Shown: positions 16,446 through 25,339, counted from the stretch's first letter. The stretch is DNA of 49,983 nt from Burkholderiaceae bacterium (GCA_020851995.1 JADZBO010000209.1:1-49983), one strand, 5' to 3'. Made by a program: numbers and translations. The notes: generated from the sequence alone by a model not told the origin.

Positions 16446-18437
16446 ATGTTGCTTCAACAGCCGGGACGCATCGGCCATCTTCGCCTGAAGAATCGTGTCG
16501 TCATGGCTCCGATGGGGACCAACTACAGCACGACCGACGGGTTGTCGACGCATCGCGACCGTGCCTACTACGCCGAGCGTGCGCGTGGCGGTGTCGCCAT
16601 GATCATGACCGAAGCGATGGTGGTGACGGAACAGGCGCGTCCTCATACCAATTCGCTTTGCATTTATCACGACCGCTTTATCCCCGGGCTTGCGAGTCTC
16701 GTGGAGGGCGTCAAGGAGCATGATTGTCTGGTCTTTGGCCAGATCAATCACCGTGGCGCGTTGTTGCGGCGTTCAGTGCTCAACATGGAACCGGTAGGGC
16801 CATCGGCTTGGAACAATCCGAATACGGGCGATGCAGTGCGGGCACTGACGGTTCCGGAAATGCACGATATTCAGAAGTTGTTTGTCAGTGCGGCAAGGCG
16901 CCTGGTTCTTGCAGGATATGACGGGATCGAAATCCACGCTGGCAACGGGTATCTGTTTCAACAGTTCTTCACGCAGCGAATCAATAAACGTACCGACGAA
17001 TACGGCGGTTCCGTCGCGAACCGGATGCGCATGTTGCTCGAAACGGTCGACCGCGTCAGGCAGGCGCTCCCCGATACGGCCATGCTGGTGCGGCTGAGTG
17101 CGAGCGAATATGTGCAGGGTGGCTACTCGCAGGACGAGATCATCGAGCTTGCCCAGGCTCTGGAGCACGCCGGAATCGATGGGCTGGATCTTTCTGGAGG
17201 CAGCAACGAAAGTCCCCAGTTGTCGAAATACTGCATCCAGCCGCCATCCTTTCCGCGCGGCTGCCTGGCGCCAGTGGCAAAGCCCATCAAGCAGGCCGTG
17301 GGCATCCCCGTACTGGTGGCCGGAAGGATCGTCGAGCCGGCCGATGGCGAACACGTGCTGGCCACGGGAAGTGCGGATTTCGTCTCGGTCGGGCGTGCGC
17401 TGTATGCAGACGCCTACTGGGCCGCCAAGGCGTTTGGCGAGGTCAAGGCACCGATCCGGCAATGTATCGCGTGCAACGTCTGTTTTGAGCGACTGACGCT
17501 CGAGAAGGACGTTTCCTGCGTGCAGAATCCGATGATCGGCACGGAATTTGAGGCATTGGAGTTTGCTGAGCCGCAACTCTTCGCGCAACCGACGACGCCC
17601 CGAAAGCGCGTGTTGGTGCTTGGCGCCGGGGTGGCCGGCGTCGAGGCGGCACGCATCGCGCGCGGTCGCGGGCATCAGGTCGAGGTCTGGGAAAAACGCC
17701 ATCGTCCGGGTGGTCAGATCGACATGGCGGTGGCGGCGCCCGACAAGCAGGAGGTCTGGCCGGTCTGGCGCTATCGCTGGGACGAACTGTCTGCGATGGG
17801 CGTTACGGTGCGCACCAGCTTTACCGCGGACGCTGCCGCGATCCGGTCTTTCGCGCCCGATTTCATCGTCATGGCGACTGGGTCTGTGCCCCGTGATCCA
17901 GTGCTGGATACGCGTGCACTCTCGCCCGATATCGCTGTCATGCATGCGTGGGAAGCCTTTTCAGACCCCTCTCGTTTTAAAACCGGCGCGCTGGTCACCG
18001 TGATCGGCGCCGGCATGGTGGGCGTTGAACTCGCGGATCTGTTGCGGGTGCGGGGCTGTCAGGTTCAGGTGCTCGAAGTTCAGGCTGTCGCGGCGACTGG
18101 CATGGCGCGCAACAATAAATTTGAACTGCTTGAGCGCCTTGAGGCAGACGGCGTGCGCCTGATCACGCAGTGTCGGATTCTGTCCCTGACCCACGCTCAG
18201 GCCAGGATCCGGATCGGACAGGCAGAGCCGGTTGATCTTGCGCTGGGAGACGCGCTCGTTTTCGCCACCGGGCCGCGGGCCAACGACGAATTGCTCGATT
18301 TCGTGCGGGCGTCGGGTATCGCACATGCCCGGATCGGGGACTGTAACGCACCAGGTGATTTTCTCGCAGCGATCCGTGATGGCTGGATGGTCGGACTGGG
18401 TATTGACAATCAACACTCCACAAGGAAGGCAACATGA
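16446..18437 (+). CDS. NADH:flavin oxidoreductase with [4Fe-4S] and FAD/NAD domains (2,4-dienoyl-CoA reductase/TMADH family)
   Basis: The 663-residue enzyme has three parts. Residues 1 to about 335 form an FMN-binding TIM barrel (KNRVVMAPMGTNYS, IHAGNGYLFQQFFTQRINK, TDEYGGS). A cysteine cluster with spacing C-x2-C-x2-C-x11-C follows (C340, C343, C346, C358). From about 385 there is a double Rossmann region with GAGVAGVEAAR and, near 518, GAGMVGVELAD. E. coli FadH has C-x2-C-x3-C, and trimethylamine dehydrogenase has C-x2-C-x2-C, so the cluster resembles the latter. Enzymes of this family reduce activated C=C bonds or demethylate amines. It is the first gene after the LysR promoter region and overlaps the next gene as ATGA. 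The substrate is unknown. Confidence 0.9.
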   Translation: MLLQQPGRIGHLRLKNRVVMAPMGTNYSTTDGLSTHRDRAYYAERARGGVAMIMTEAMVVTEQARPHTNSLCIYHDRFIPGLASLVEGVKEHDCLVFGQINHRGALLRRSVLNMEPVGPSAWNNPNTGDAVRALTVPEMHDIQKLFVSAARRLVLAGYDGIEIHAGNGYLFQQFFTQRINKRTDEYGGSVANRMRMLLETVDRVRQALPDTAMLVRLSASEYVQGGYSQDEIIELAQALEHAGIDGLDLSGGSNESPQLSKYCIQPPSFPRGCLAPVAKPIKQAVGIPVLVAGRIVEPADGEHVLATGSADFVSVGRALYADAYWAAKAFGEVKAPIRQCIACNVCFERLTLEKDVSCVQNPMIGTEFEALEFAEPQLFAQPTTPRKRVLVLGAGVAGVEAARIARGRGHQVEVWEKRHRPGGQIDMAVAAPDKQEVWPVWRYRWDELSAMGVTVRTSFTADAAAIRSFAPDFIVMATGSVPRDPVLDTRALSPDIAVMHAWEAFSDPSRFKTGALVTVIGAGMVGVELADLLRVRGCQVQVLEVQAVAATGMARNNKFELLERLEADGVRLITQCRILSLTHAQARIRIGQAEPVDLALGDALVFATGPRANDELLDFVRASGIAHARIGDCNAPGDFLAAIRDGWMVGLGIDNQHSTRKAT

Positions 18438-19258
18438 CAGAGACAACCAGCGCCGGGGCCACTGGTCTGCCCGAGTACGAGGTCTATGCGATCAAGTACG
18501 CCACACGCGAGGCCCGTCGACAGCAACATTTCATCGGCGGTGATCCGCATGATGGGCCCATGGCGATGGATTACTTCGTCTGGCTCATCCGTAACGCAGA
18601 CCGCACGATCGTGGTCGATACGGGATTTGGCGCGGAAGTGGCCGCAAAGCGCGGCCGCTCATTGTTACGCACACCGGCCGAGGGACTGGCGCTCCTGGGT
18701 TGTGACGTGAACGCGGTCGAGAACGTGATTCTGACGCACCTGCACTACGATCATGTCGGCACGTTCGACAGTTTTCCCGTGGCCCAGTTTCACCTGCAGG
18801 ATGACGAGATGGCCTATGCCACCGGCCGGCATATGCGGCACCGGCAGTTCAATCACGGCTACGAGGTTGACGAGGTGTGCGGCGTGGTGCGCATGGTCTA
18901 CAAGGATCGCGTCAGTTTCTACAACGGAGAGGCCGAGCTCGCGCCCGGCATTTCGATCCACCGGATTGGCGGTCACACCCATGGCGTGCAGTGCGTTCGC
19001 GTCAATACGGGCCGGGGCTGGGTGGTACTGGCGTCCGATACCAGCCATTACTACGAGCATTTCGAGAAGAATCGGGTCTTCACCACGATGTTCAATCTGG
19101 GTGAGGCGATTGAGGGCTACGCGACGCTCAAGCGACTGGCCTCGTCGATACGCCACATTATTCCCGGGCATGATCCGCTGGTCATGCAGCGTTACCCGGC
19201 TGCCTCGGTTGCTCTCGACGGTATTGCTGTGCGACTCGACCTCGAGCCGACTTATTGA
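18434..19258 (+). CDS. Metallo-beta-lactamase fold hydrolase, N-acyl homoserine lactonase-like (copy 1)
   Basis: The 274-residue protein has the HxHxDH metal motif in THLHYDHVG (H102, H104, D106, H107) and the further ligands H181 (GGHTHG), D202 (ASDTSHYYEH) and H246 (IPGHDP). This is a complete dinuclear site of the AiiA/AttM lactonase type, so hydrolysis of a lactone or another ester is plausible. Its start overlaps the oxidoreductase stop codon as ATGA and is preceded by AAGGAAGG. It has a close paralogue at 23376-24188, and both are followed by a Bug receptor gene. A quorum-quenching role is possible, but the setting among carboxylate genes suggests a catabolic one. Confidence 0.88.
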   Translation: MTETTSAGATGLPEYEVYAIKYATREARRQQHFIGGDPHDGPMAMDYFVWLIRNADRTIVVDTGFGAEVAAKRGRSLLRTPAEGLALLGCDVNAVENVILTHLHYDHVGTFDSFPVAQFHLQDDEMAYATGRHMRHRQFNHGYEVDEVCGVVRMVYKDRVSFYNGEAELAPGISIHRIGGHTHGVQCVRVNTGRGWVVLASDTSHYYEHFEKNRVFTTMFNLGEAIEGYATLKRLASSIRHIIPGHDPLVMQRYPAASVALDGIAVRLDLEPTY

Positions 19259-19320
19259 CAAAGGGAGCGCCTGCCGTGGCGACCGCAACGTGCAGTAAGC
19301 GCCCCGCATTGGAGATTGCC

Positions 19321-20286
19321 ATGAAACTGTTGTCAAAATTGCTGGCCGCTGCGTTGCTGAGCGCTGGTCTGGTCGCCGCATCGGCCGCGCAGGGGTATCC
19401 CACTCGGCCGGTACAGGTTCTGATTGGGTTTCCGGCCGGCGGTAGCGGCGACATTGTCGCTCGCCTCGTCATGCAGAAACTGTCGGATCTGACCGGCAAT
19501 CAGTTCGTGATCGAGAACCGTACGGGCGCCGGCGGCAATCTGGCGTTTTCAGCGACGGCGGCCGCCAAGCCGGATGGCTACACGTTGCTTTTCAGCACGC
19601 CGGGCATTGCCATCAATCCCAGCTTGTACAAGAAGGTCAACTTCACGCTGGAAGACTTCACGCCGATCGCGCTGATCGGAGAGGCTCCGCTGGTTCTGCT
19701 TGCCAATGCCACGCTTCCGATCAAGACCGTTGCCGATCTGGTGGCTGCGGGCAAGGCCAAGCCTGATGCGATCCGGTTCGCGAGTTCGGGCAACGGGAGC
19801 TCATCGCACCTGGCGATGGATGTGTTGCGACATATGACCGGCATGAGCTACATGCATATTCCCTACCGCGGCGGCGGGCCGGCGCTGGTGGATGTGATGT
19901 CCGGTCAGGTCGACGTCACCATGTTGCCGATTTCGGAAACCCTTTCCTACATTCGTGAAGGCCGTGTCGTTGCGTTGGGCCAGTCGGGCAAGACCCGTTC
20001 GCCGATTGCACCGAATATTCCGACGATTGAGGAGGCGGGCGTCAAAGGATATTTCTCGACCACCTGGTACATGGTGCTCGGCCCGGCGAATTTACCCCCA
20101 GGCGTCGTTGATTTCGTTCAGGATAATTTGTCCAAAGTACTCAAAATGCCCGAACTGCAGGAGAAACTGCAGGCCGTGGGTGTGAGCGTCATCAACGGCG
20201 ATTCCAAGGACGCCAAGGCGTTTCTGTACTCCGAATATGCACGCTGGCGCGAACTGATCAAGGCGTCGGGCACGAAGATTGAATGA
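19321..20286 (+). CDS. Bug-family (TctC) periplasmic receptor
   Basis: This 321-residue periplasmic receptor has a signal peptide (KLLSKLLAAALLSAGLVAA, cleavage near ASA at residue 22). The family motifs are VLIGFPAGGSGDIVARLV, VIENRTGAGGNLA, the repeat-like segment PDGYTLLFSTPGIAINPSL, and MHIPYRGGGPALVDVMSG. An ATG at 19321 with GGAG 6 bases upstream was preferred over an in-frame upstream start without a signal peptide. It sits between a lactonase-like hydrolase and two MmgE/PrpD genes, so its ligand may be a tricarboxylate or a lactone of one; this is inference. No TctAB partner genes are present. Confidence 0.93.
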   Translation: MKLLSKLLAAALLSAGLVAASAAQGYPTRPVQVLIGFPAGGSGDIVARLVMQKLSDLTGNQFVIENRTGAGGNLAFSATAAAKPDGYTLLFSTPGIAINPSLYKKVNFTLEDFTPIALIGEAPLVLLANATLPIKTVADLVAAGKAKPDAIRFASSGNGSSSHLAMDVLRHMTGMSYMHIPYRGGGPALVDVMSGQVDVTMLPISETLSYIREGRVVALGQSGKTRSPIAPNIPTIEEAGVKGYFSTTWYMVLGPANLPPGVVDFVQDNLSKVLKMPELQEKLQAVGVSVINGDSKDAKAFLYSEYARWRELIKASGTKIE

Positions 20287-20297
20287 CCGCTACCTCG

Positions 20298-20333
20298 TGC
20301 GCGTCTGAGATGCGCGTCTGACATGCGCGTCGG
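20298..20333. repeat. 13-bp tandem repeat, about 2.8 copies
   Basis: TGCGCGTCTGAGA, TGCGCGTCTGACA and TGCGCGTCGGG follow each other just after the stop codon of the Bug gene, inside a 128-bp gap before the first MmgE/PrpD gene. The copies differ at one position in the first two and are truncated in the third. No function is visible. Confidence 0.7.
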
Positions 20334-20414
20334 GTTACGGCCGCTTCGATTCAATTCAATTCGCACCAACGGAACAATGAACTCATCGCAACCTAACCGA
20401 GTCGTAGATTGACC

Positions 20415-21815
20415 ATGGACAGTCACCCTGAATCGCTGTTGCCCGGCGCCACACGTGCGCTGGCGGAGTTTGCCGCGGATGTGCAGTTTGATGCCATCCC
20501 GGCGGAAGTCATTGCCCGCATGAAGACGAGCTTTCTCGACAGTGTCGGCTGCTGCCTGTTTGGAGCCACGCTTCCGTGGACGCAGCGGGTACAGGCAATG
20601 ATCGAAGAGGAGGGCGCGCGACCGGTGGCTTCCATTTTTGGTACTGGCCGCAAGACTTCGGTCGCAGGTGCCGTTCTGGTGAACGCAACGGCCGGACATG
20701 CATTCGAACTCGACGATATTCACAAGGAATCGATTCTTCACGCGGGTTCGATCGCCACGCCAGTCGTTGTCAATCTGGGTGAAATGACCGGACGCGCCTC
20801 GGGGCGCACATTGCTCACCGCGATGACCACGGGGTATGAAATCGGCACCCGGGTGGGCAACGCGGCCACCATGGGACTGTTCTTTCGCGGCTTTCACCCG
20901 CAAGGGGCCTCCGGCGTGTTTGTCGCTGCGGCCGCCGCTGGCAGAATGCTGAATCTTGACGCCAATCATATGCAGCACGCCCTGGGCATTGTGGGTTCGC
21001 AGGCCGGTGGTCTGATGGCGGCGCAGGAAGGCGCGATGGTCAAGCGCTTCCATTCTGGCCGCGCGGCACAAAGCGGCATCTATGCCGCCTTGCTGGCGCA
21101 GCGTGACTTCACGGGGATCACGGATGTGCTGGAGGCGGGGTATGGCGGTTACCTGAGTTCCTACTCCAACACACCAAACGCGGCGCGTCTGACAGACGGC
21201 CTGGGGACGGTGTGGGAGACGGCCAAGGTCGGATACAAACCCCATGCCTGCGTGACGAGTATTCACTCTGCGCTCGATGCGTTTGCCCACATCCTGCGCG
21301 AGCAAAATCTGTCCCCCGATGACGTCGCCCGCGTCCGGATCGGCATGAGTGCCATGACCTACACCCATTGCGCCTGGGAATACAAGGCGCAAGGTGTGAC
21401 CGCAGCCCAGATGAACCTGTTCTACGGGATCGCGGTCATTGCGTTTGATGGCATGGCGTTTGTCGCGCAGTACGCTGAAAATCGACTTGCCGACCCGCGT
21501 ATTCTGGATTTCATCACCCGCATCGATGCCCGTATCGATCCGGAAATCGAGGCAATGGGGCCGGCGTTCCGCCATGCGGCGCGCGTCTCGGTCACCACGC
21601 GCGACGGACAAACTTATGAACACGAGATCCTTAACCGGCGCGGCAGCCCCGAGAACCCGCTGTCGCATGCTGATGTCGTTTACAAGTTCCGGAACGTCGT
21701 GGAATCGTGCCTGAGTCACAGCGATATCGACCGCGTGATCGCGCTGATTGATCGCCTTGAGACGCTTGACGACACCACACCGCTGCGCGCGTTGCTTGCC
21801 GCACCTCGCTCATGA
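20415..21815 (+). CDS. MmgE/PrpD family protein (copy 1)
   Basis: The 466-residue protein is a full-length member of the MmgE/PrpD family, which includes 2-methylcitrate dehydratase, cis-aconitate decarboxylase and iminodisuccinate epimerase. Recognisable segments are LDSVGCCLFGATLPW, NATAGHAFELDDIHKESILH (with the conserved EXDD region), FHPQGASGVFVAAAAAGRML, and KRFHSGRAAQSGIYAALLA. The conserved active-site H/D/K region therefore appears intact. The reaction cannot be named from the family alone. Dehydration or decarboxylation of a citrate-like acid is the usual kind. The ATG at 20415 was used instead of an upstream TTG. The next gene encodes a second member of the family. Confidence 0.9.
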   Translation: MDSHPESLLPGATRALAEFAADVQFDAIPAEVIARMKTSFLDSVGCCLFGATLPWTQRVQAMIEEEGARPVASIFGTGRKTSVAGAVLVNATAGHAFELDDIHKESILHAGSIATPVVVNLGEMTGRASGRTLLTAMTTGYEIGTRVGNAATMGLFFRGFHPQGASGVFVAAAAAGRMLNLDANHMQHALGIVGSQAGGLMAAQEGAMVKRFHSGRAAQSGIYAALLAQRDFTGITDVLEAGYGGYLSSYSNTPNAARLTDGLGTVWETAKVGYKPHACVTSIHSALDAFAHILREQNLSPDDVARVRIGMSAMTYTHCAWEYKAQGVTAAQMNLFYGIAVIAFDGMAFVAQYAENRLADPRILDFITRIDARIDPEIEAMGPAFRHAARVSVTTRDGQTYEHEILNRRGSPENPLSHADVVYKFRNVVESCLSHSDIDRVIALIDRLETLDDTTPLRALLAAPRS

Positions 21816-21860
21816 TCGGACCGACGTCAAAAAAAAGACTTTGATAGGCCCGCGCGTACG

Positions 21861-21895
21861 CGTTAATCGTTAATCGTTAATCGTTAATCGCTAAT
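21861..21895. repeat. 7-bp tandem repeat, five copies
   Basis: CGTTAAT is repeated four times exactly at 21861-21888, followed by a fifth copy with one change (CGCTAAT, 21889-21895). It lies in the 177-bp gap between the two MmgE/PrpD genes. The gap's second half is AT-rich. The repeat could vary in length by slippage and thereby change promoter or leader spacing for the downstream gene, but no promoter was identified. Confidence 0.8.
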
Positions 21896-21992
21896 CCTGA
21901 AATTCGCAAAAGCATGCGCGAAACCTGACAGACACATCCGCTGTTTCAAATTTTCTGAATCTCAATCATCGACTATTTTTACTGGATTATTC

Positions 21993-23357
21993 ATGAGTCA
22001 CACGCCCTACGTCAGCACCAACACCCTTGCCGACCGTCTCGCCGGGCACTTCGCGGCGTTCGATTATTCGGCGCTCACGCCAGCCAACCGGAAATCTGTC
22101 AAGCGCCTGTTGCTCGACTATCTGGGCGTCGCCGTGTCCGGCAGCCAGAGTGAGAGCGGCGAGGTGGCGCGCAAGTTCGCAGCCATCGCAGGCGGTCATC
22201 CGCAGTCGACGCTGATCGGTGGGTCTGGCAAAGTGCCTGCAATGCAGGCGGCCTTTGCCAATGCCATTTCGTCCCACAGTATTGAGCTTGACGATATCGA
22301 CGTACTGGCGCTGTTTCACTTCAGTCCCCCTGTCTACTCGGCTGCGCTCGCAACGGCAGAGCAGGTTGGCGCAAGTGGCAAGGACCTGCTCGTGGCGCTG
22401 GCGGCCGGGTGCGAAATGATGGAGCGCCTCAGCAAGGCGGCGAACTCGTCACTGCGTAATCGCGGATTCCACACGACCCCGACCACCGGTGTCTTTGGCG
22501 CGACCATCGCCGCAGCCAAGCTGCAGGGGCTCGAAATCGGCCAGATCGTGTCGGCGCTCGGACTGGCGGGCGCATCGGCATCCGGTCTGATGGAAATGTA
22601 CGGTCCCTCCATGCAAAAGCGCTTCAATCCGGGGCCCGCTGCCCGAAACGGCGTCACGGCTGCGACGATGGCGGGGCTCGGGTTCACGGGCGCGGCGACC
22701 ATCTTCGAGGGGGAGCGAGGCTTTCTCGCCGCGTTCACCGACAAGAGCGATCCCGCACAACTGGTGGCTGATCTGGACCGCCCCTACCCGCTGGACATTG
22801 AGTTCAAGCCCTACTCGTGCGCGCGTCCGATCCATAACGCAATCGATTGTGCGCTCGACATCCGCCGCAAACACAATCCCGACTTGTCGCGCATCAAGTC
22901 GATGCACATGGCGCGGCATCCGGACTGGGCCCTTTACCACCTGAACAAGCGCCCGCAAACTTATCACGAAGCACAAGTCAGCCTTCCCTACTCGGTCGCA
23001 GTGGCATTGACTGACGGACAGGCACTCTTTGCGCAATATAACGACGCGCGTCTGAACGAGCCCGGCCTGCTGCGCCTGATCGATATGCTTGAAATCACCA
23101 CCGACAGCACGCTGCCGCGCGGCGTGTCCTGCCTGCTCACGATGACAATGGACGACGGGACGCAATATGTATCCCAGGTCGATTATCCGAAGGGATCGAT
23201 CCAGAATCCGATGAATGACCAGGAGCTGCGCGCCAAGTTCGACAGCCTTGTAACGCCTGTGCTGGGTGCGGCCCGCGCCGCGGAACTGGCTGCGATGGTC
23301 GAGGCGATCGAGGATTGCGACAACGTGGGTCGCCTGATGCAACTGACCTCCAGGTAA
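21993..23357 (+). CDS. MmgE/PrpD family protein (copy 2)
   Basis: This 454-residue member of the same family as the gene at 20415 has the segments LLLDYLGVAVSGSQS, ANAISSHSIELDDIDVLALF, FHTTPTTGVFGATIAAAKL and KRFNPGPAARNGVTAATMA. The two proteins are clearly different in sequence, so this looks like an old duplication or two separate recruitments instead of a recent copy. The family permits dehydratase, decarboxylase or epimerase roles on tri- or dicarboxylates. The ATG at 21993 is preceded by AT-rich DNA without a clear ribosome binding site. It ends 18 bp before the second hydrolase gene, suggesting co-transcription. Confidence 0.9.
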   Translation: MSHTPYVSTNTLADRLAGHFAAFDYSALTPANRKSVKRLLLDYLGVAVSGSQSESGEVARKFAAIAGGHPQSTLIGGSGKVPAMQAAFANAISSHSIELDDIDVLALFHFSPPVYSAALATAEQVGASGKDLLVALAAGCEMMERLSKAANSSLRNRGFHTTPTTGVFGATIAAAKLQGLEIGQIVSALGLAGASASGLMEMYGPSMQKRFNPGPAARNGVTAATMAGLGFTGAATIFEGERGFLAAFTDKSDPAQLVADLDRPYPLDIEFKPYSCARPIHNAIDCALDIRRKHNPDLSRIKSMHMARHPDWALYHLNKRPQTYHEAQVSLPYSVAVALTDGQALFAQYNDARLNEPGLLRLIDMLEITTDSTLPRGVSCLLTMTMDDGTQYVSQVDYPKGSIQNPMNDQELRAKFDSLVTPVLGAARAAELAAMVEAIEDCDNVGRLMQLTSR

Positions 23358-23375
23358 CCGGCGCCGGAATCCATC

Positions 23376-24188
23376 ATGACCACCAGCTTCGCTCTGCCGA
23401 CCTATGAGGTCATCGCACTGAAGTACGCCACGCGGGACGGCAGGCGTCCGGATCACTTCGTGGGGGGCGATCCACATGATGTGCCGATGCCGATGGACTA
23501 TTACGTTTGGGTGATCCGCAACGCGGATCGCCTCATCCTGGTGGATACCGGGTTTGATCAGGATATGGCGCTCAAGCGCAACCGCAGCTTGCTGCGGCGA
23601 CCTGTCGATGCACTGGCGTTGTTGGGAATCCGCGCCGAGGAGATCCGGGAAATCGTCATTACCCACATGCACAACGATCATGTGGGCACCTTCGATGCGT
23701 TTCCAAATGCTCGGTTCCACCTGCAGGACGACGAGATGGCCTTTGCCACCGGGCGTCACATGTGCTGCGATCGGATGAATCGTGGCTTTGAGGTCGACCA
23801 CGTGACCGGTTTGATCCGCCTGGTCTACAAAGACCGGATCGACTTTCATCGTGGGGATGCCGAGATCGCCCCCGGCGTCAGCCTTCACCAGGTCGGCGGG
23901 CACACTGCCGGCATGCAGGTTGTGCGTGTCAATACCGCGCGCGGGTGGGTCGTACTGGCCTCGGACGCGAGTCACTATTACGAGCATTTTGAAAAGAACC
24001 GGGTCTTTCATCTCGTCTACCACTTGGGTCAGGCGATCGAGGGCTACGACACGCTGCGCAAATTGGCTGGTTCGCCGCGGCACATTATTCCCGGCCATGA
24101 TCCGCTGGTTATCCGGCGGTACCCGGCCGTTTCCCCGGAGCTTGAGGGAATCGCAGTACAGCTGGACAGGGATCCCGCAGGGGATTGA
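23376..24188 (+). CDS. Metallo-beta-lactamase fold hydrolase, N-acyl homoserine lactonase-like (copy 2)
   Basis: The 270-residue paralogue of the gene at 18434 keeps the full dinuclear metal site: H97, H99, D101, H102 (THMHNDHVG), H176 (GGHTAG), D197 (ASDASHYYEH) and H241 (IPGHDP). Long stretches are identical or nearly so between the copies, for example FHLQDDEMA, HYYEHFEKNRVF and RHIIPGHDPLV. It starts 18 bp after the second MmgE/PrpD gene and is followed 25 bp later by a Bug receptor gene. Expected activity is hydrolysis of a lactone or related ester in the cytoplasm (no signal peptide). The substrate is unknown. Confidence 0.88.
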   Translation: MTTSFALPTYEVIALKYATRDGRRPDHFVGGDPHDVPMPMDYYVWVIRNADRLILVDTGFDQDMALKRNRSLLRRPVDALALLGIRAEEIREIVITHMHNDHVGTFDAFPNARFHLQDDEMAFATGRHMCCDRMNRGFEVDHVTGLIRLVYKDRIDFHRGDAEIAPGVSLHQVGGHTAGMQVVRVNTARGWVVLASDASHYYEHFEKNRVFHLVYHLGQAIEGYDTLRKLAGSPRHIIPGHDPLVIRRYPAVSPELEGIAVQLDRDPAGD

Positions 24189-24213
24189 ATCGACTTGTTA
24201 TTCGGAGGTCAAT

Positions 24214-25215
24214 ATGTCGGGACTGAATCGAAGCAGGGCAAGCGGCCGCTTTCTGGCCACGTTGGGGGCGCTGTGTTGTGTAATCGGAATGGGAGCCGGT
24301 CCGGCGCAGGCCGACGAATATCCATCCAAGCCGATCACGGTCGTCGTCGGCTTTCCGCCGGGCGGCTCCAACGACATGGTGGCCCGCATTCTGGCACCCA
24401 AACTCGGCGAAATTCTGGGTGTGCCGGTCGTCATCCTGAACAAGGTTGGCAGCAACGCGCTGATCGGTACCGAGTATGTGGTCAAGTCCCCGCCTGATGG
24501 CTATACGATCACACTGGGCAGTGCCAGTCCACTCGCCATCAGCCCGGCCACGTATGCGAAGATGCCGTTCGATCCGCTGAAGGATCTCACCGGGATCACC
24601 ACTGTGGCCCAGACTCCCGAAATGCTCTCGGTCAACGCGTCGGTGCCGGCCAAGAATCTGCAGGAACTGATCGCCTTGTCCAAAACGCGCCGTGTCACCA
24701 TCGCGTCTTCAGGCAACGGGGGGCTGCCGCACCTGGCGATTGAATTGTTGCGCGGAGTCGCTAGTCCTGGCGATGTCGTCCATGTGCCATATAAAGGGGC
24801 AGGCCCGGCGCTTGCTGATGTCGTCGGCGGACATGTCGACGGGATCCTGGTCGACATCTCGCCGCAGTTGCCGCTGGTCAAAGAGGGACGGCTGCGCGCT
24901 ATCGCGGTGACCAACACCCAGCGTGCCGTGCTGCTGCCCGACACGCCCACCTCGGTCGAGCAGGGTGCGCCAAACCTGCTCGCCTTCAACTGGTTTGCGA
25001 TCATGGGGCCGCCCAACCTGCCCAAGCCCATCGTCGACAAACTCTATGCTGCGCTGGTCAAGGTCACGCAGTCGCCCGATGTGATCGAATCGTGGCGCAA
25101 GATCGGCGTCGAGCCGTTCATTCAGCCGTCGCCGCAAGCCTTCCGCACATTCATGCAAAGAGAAACGGAAAGCTGGGGAAAGATTGCCAAAGCGTCTGGC
25201 GCGAAGGCTGACTGA
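24214..25215 (+). CDS. Bug-family (TctC) periplasmic receptor
   Basis: The 333-residue receptor has a signal peptide with probable cleavage after AQA near residue 32 (before DEYPSKPITVVVGFPPGGS). The family motifs are VVVGFPPGGSNDMVARIL, PPDGYTITLGSASPLAISPA, and HVPYKGAGPALADVVGGHVD. The ATG at 24214 has a strong GGAGGT site at 24204-24209. The frame is open for a long way upstream, but that part is the shadow of the hydrolase gene. It is the last gene of the plus-strand run and is convergent with the N-carbamoyl-D-amino acid hydrolase gene 201 bp away. The ligand is unknown. Confidence 0.93.
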   Translation: MSGLNRSRASGRFLATLGALCCVIGMGAGPAQADEYPSKPITVVVGFPPGGSNDMVARILAPKLGEILGVPVVILNKVGSNALIGTEYVVKSPPDGYTITLGSASPLAISPATYAKMPFDPLKDLTGITTVAQTPEMLSVNASVPAKNLQELIALSKTRRVTIASSGNGGLPHLAIELLRGVASPGDVVHVPYKGAGPALADVVGGHVDGILVDISPQLPLVKEGRLRAIAVTNTQRAVLLPDTPTSVEQGAPNLLAFNWFAIMGPPNLPKPIVDKLYAALVKVTQSPDVIESWRKIGVEPFIQPSPQAFRTFMQRETESWGKIAKASGAKAD

Positions 25216-25339
25216 GTCCAACAATGCGTGCGGGAACCTTCCGGAATCGAGCGTGCATCCAAGCGGCAGGGGTAACCCTTGACCGCTCCATGCGCACGCG
25301 CAAGTCAGATCGACGCTCACAGAGCAACACGATGCGACC

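Noticed and set aside
20118-24098. Long antisense open frames (533 and 549 residues) opposite the PrpD-type genes
   Set aside because: They are typical GC-rich shadows of the plus-strand genes; their translations are rich in Arg and His, with no known domain and no ribosome binding site.
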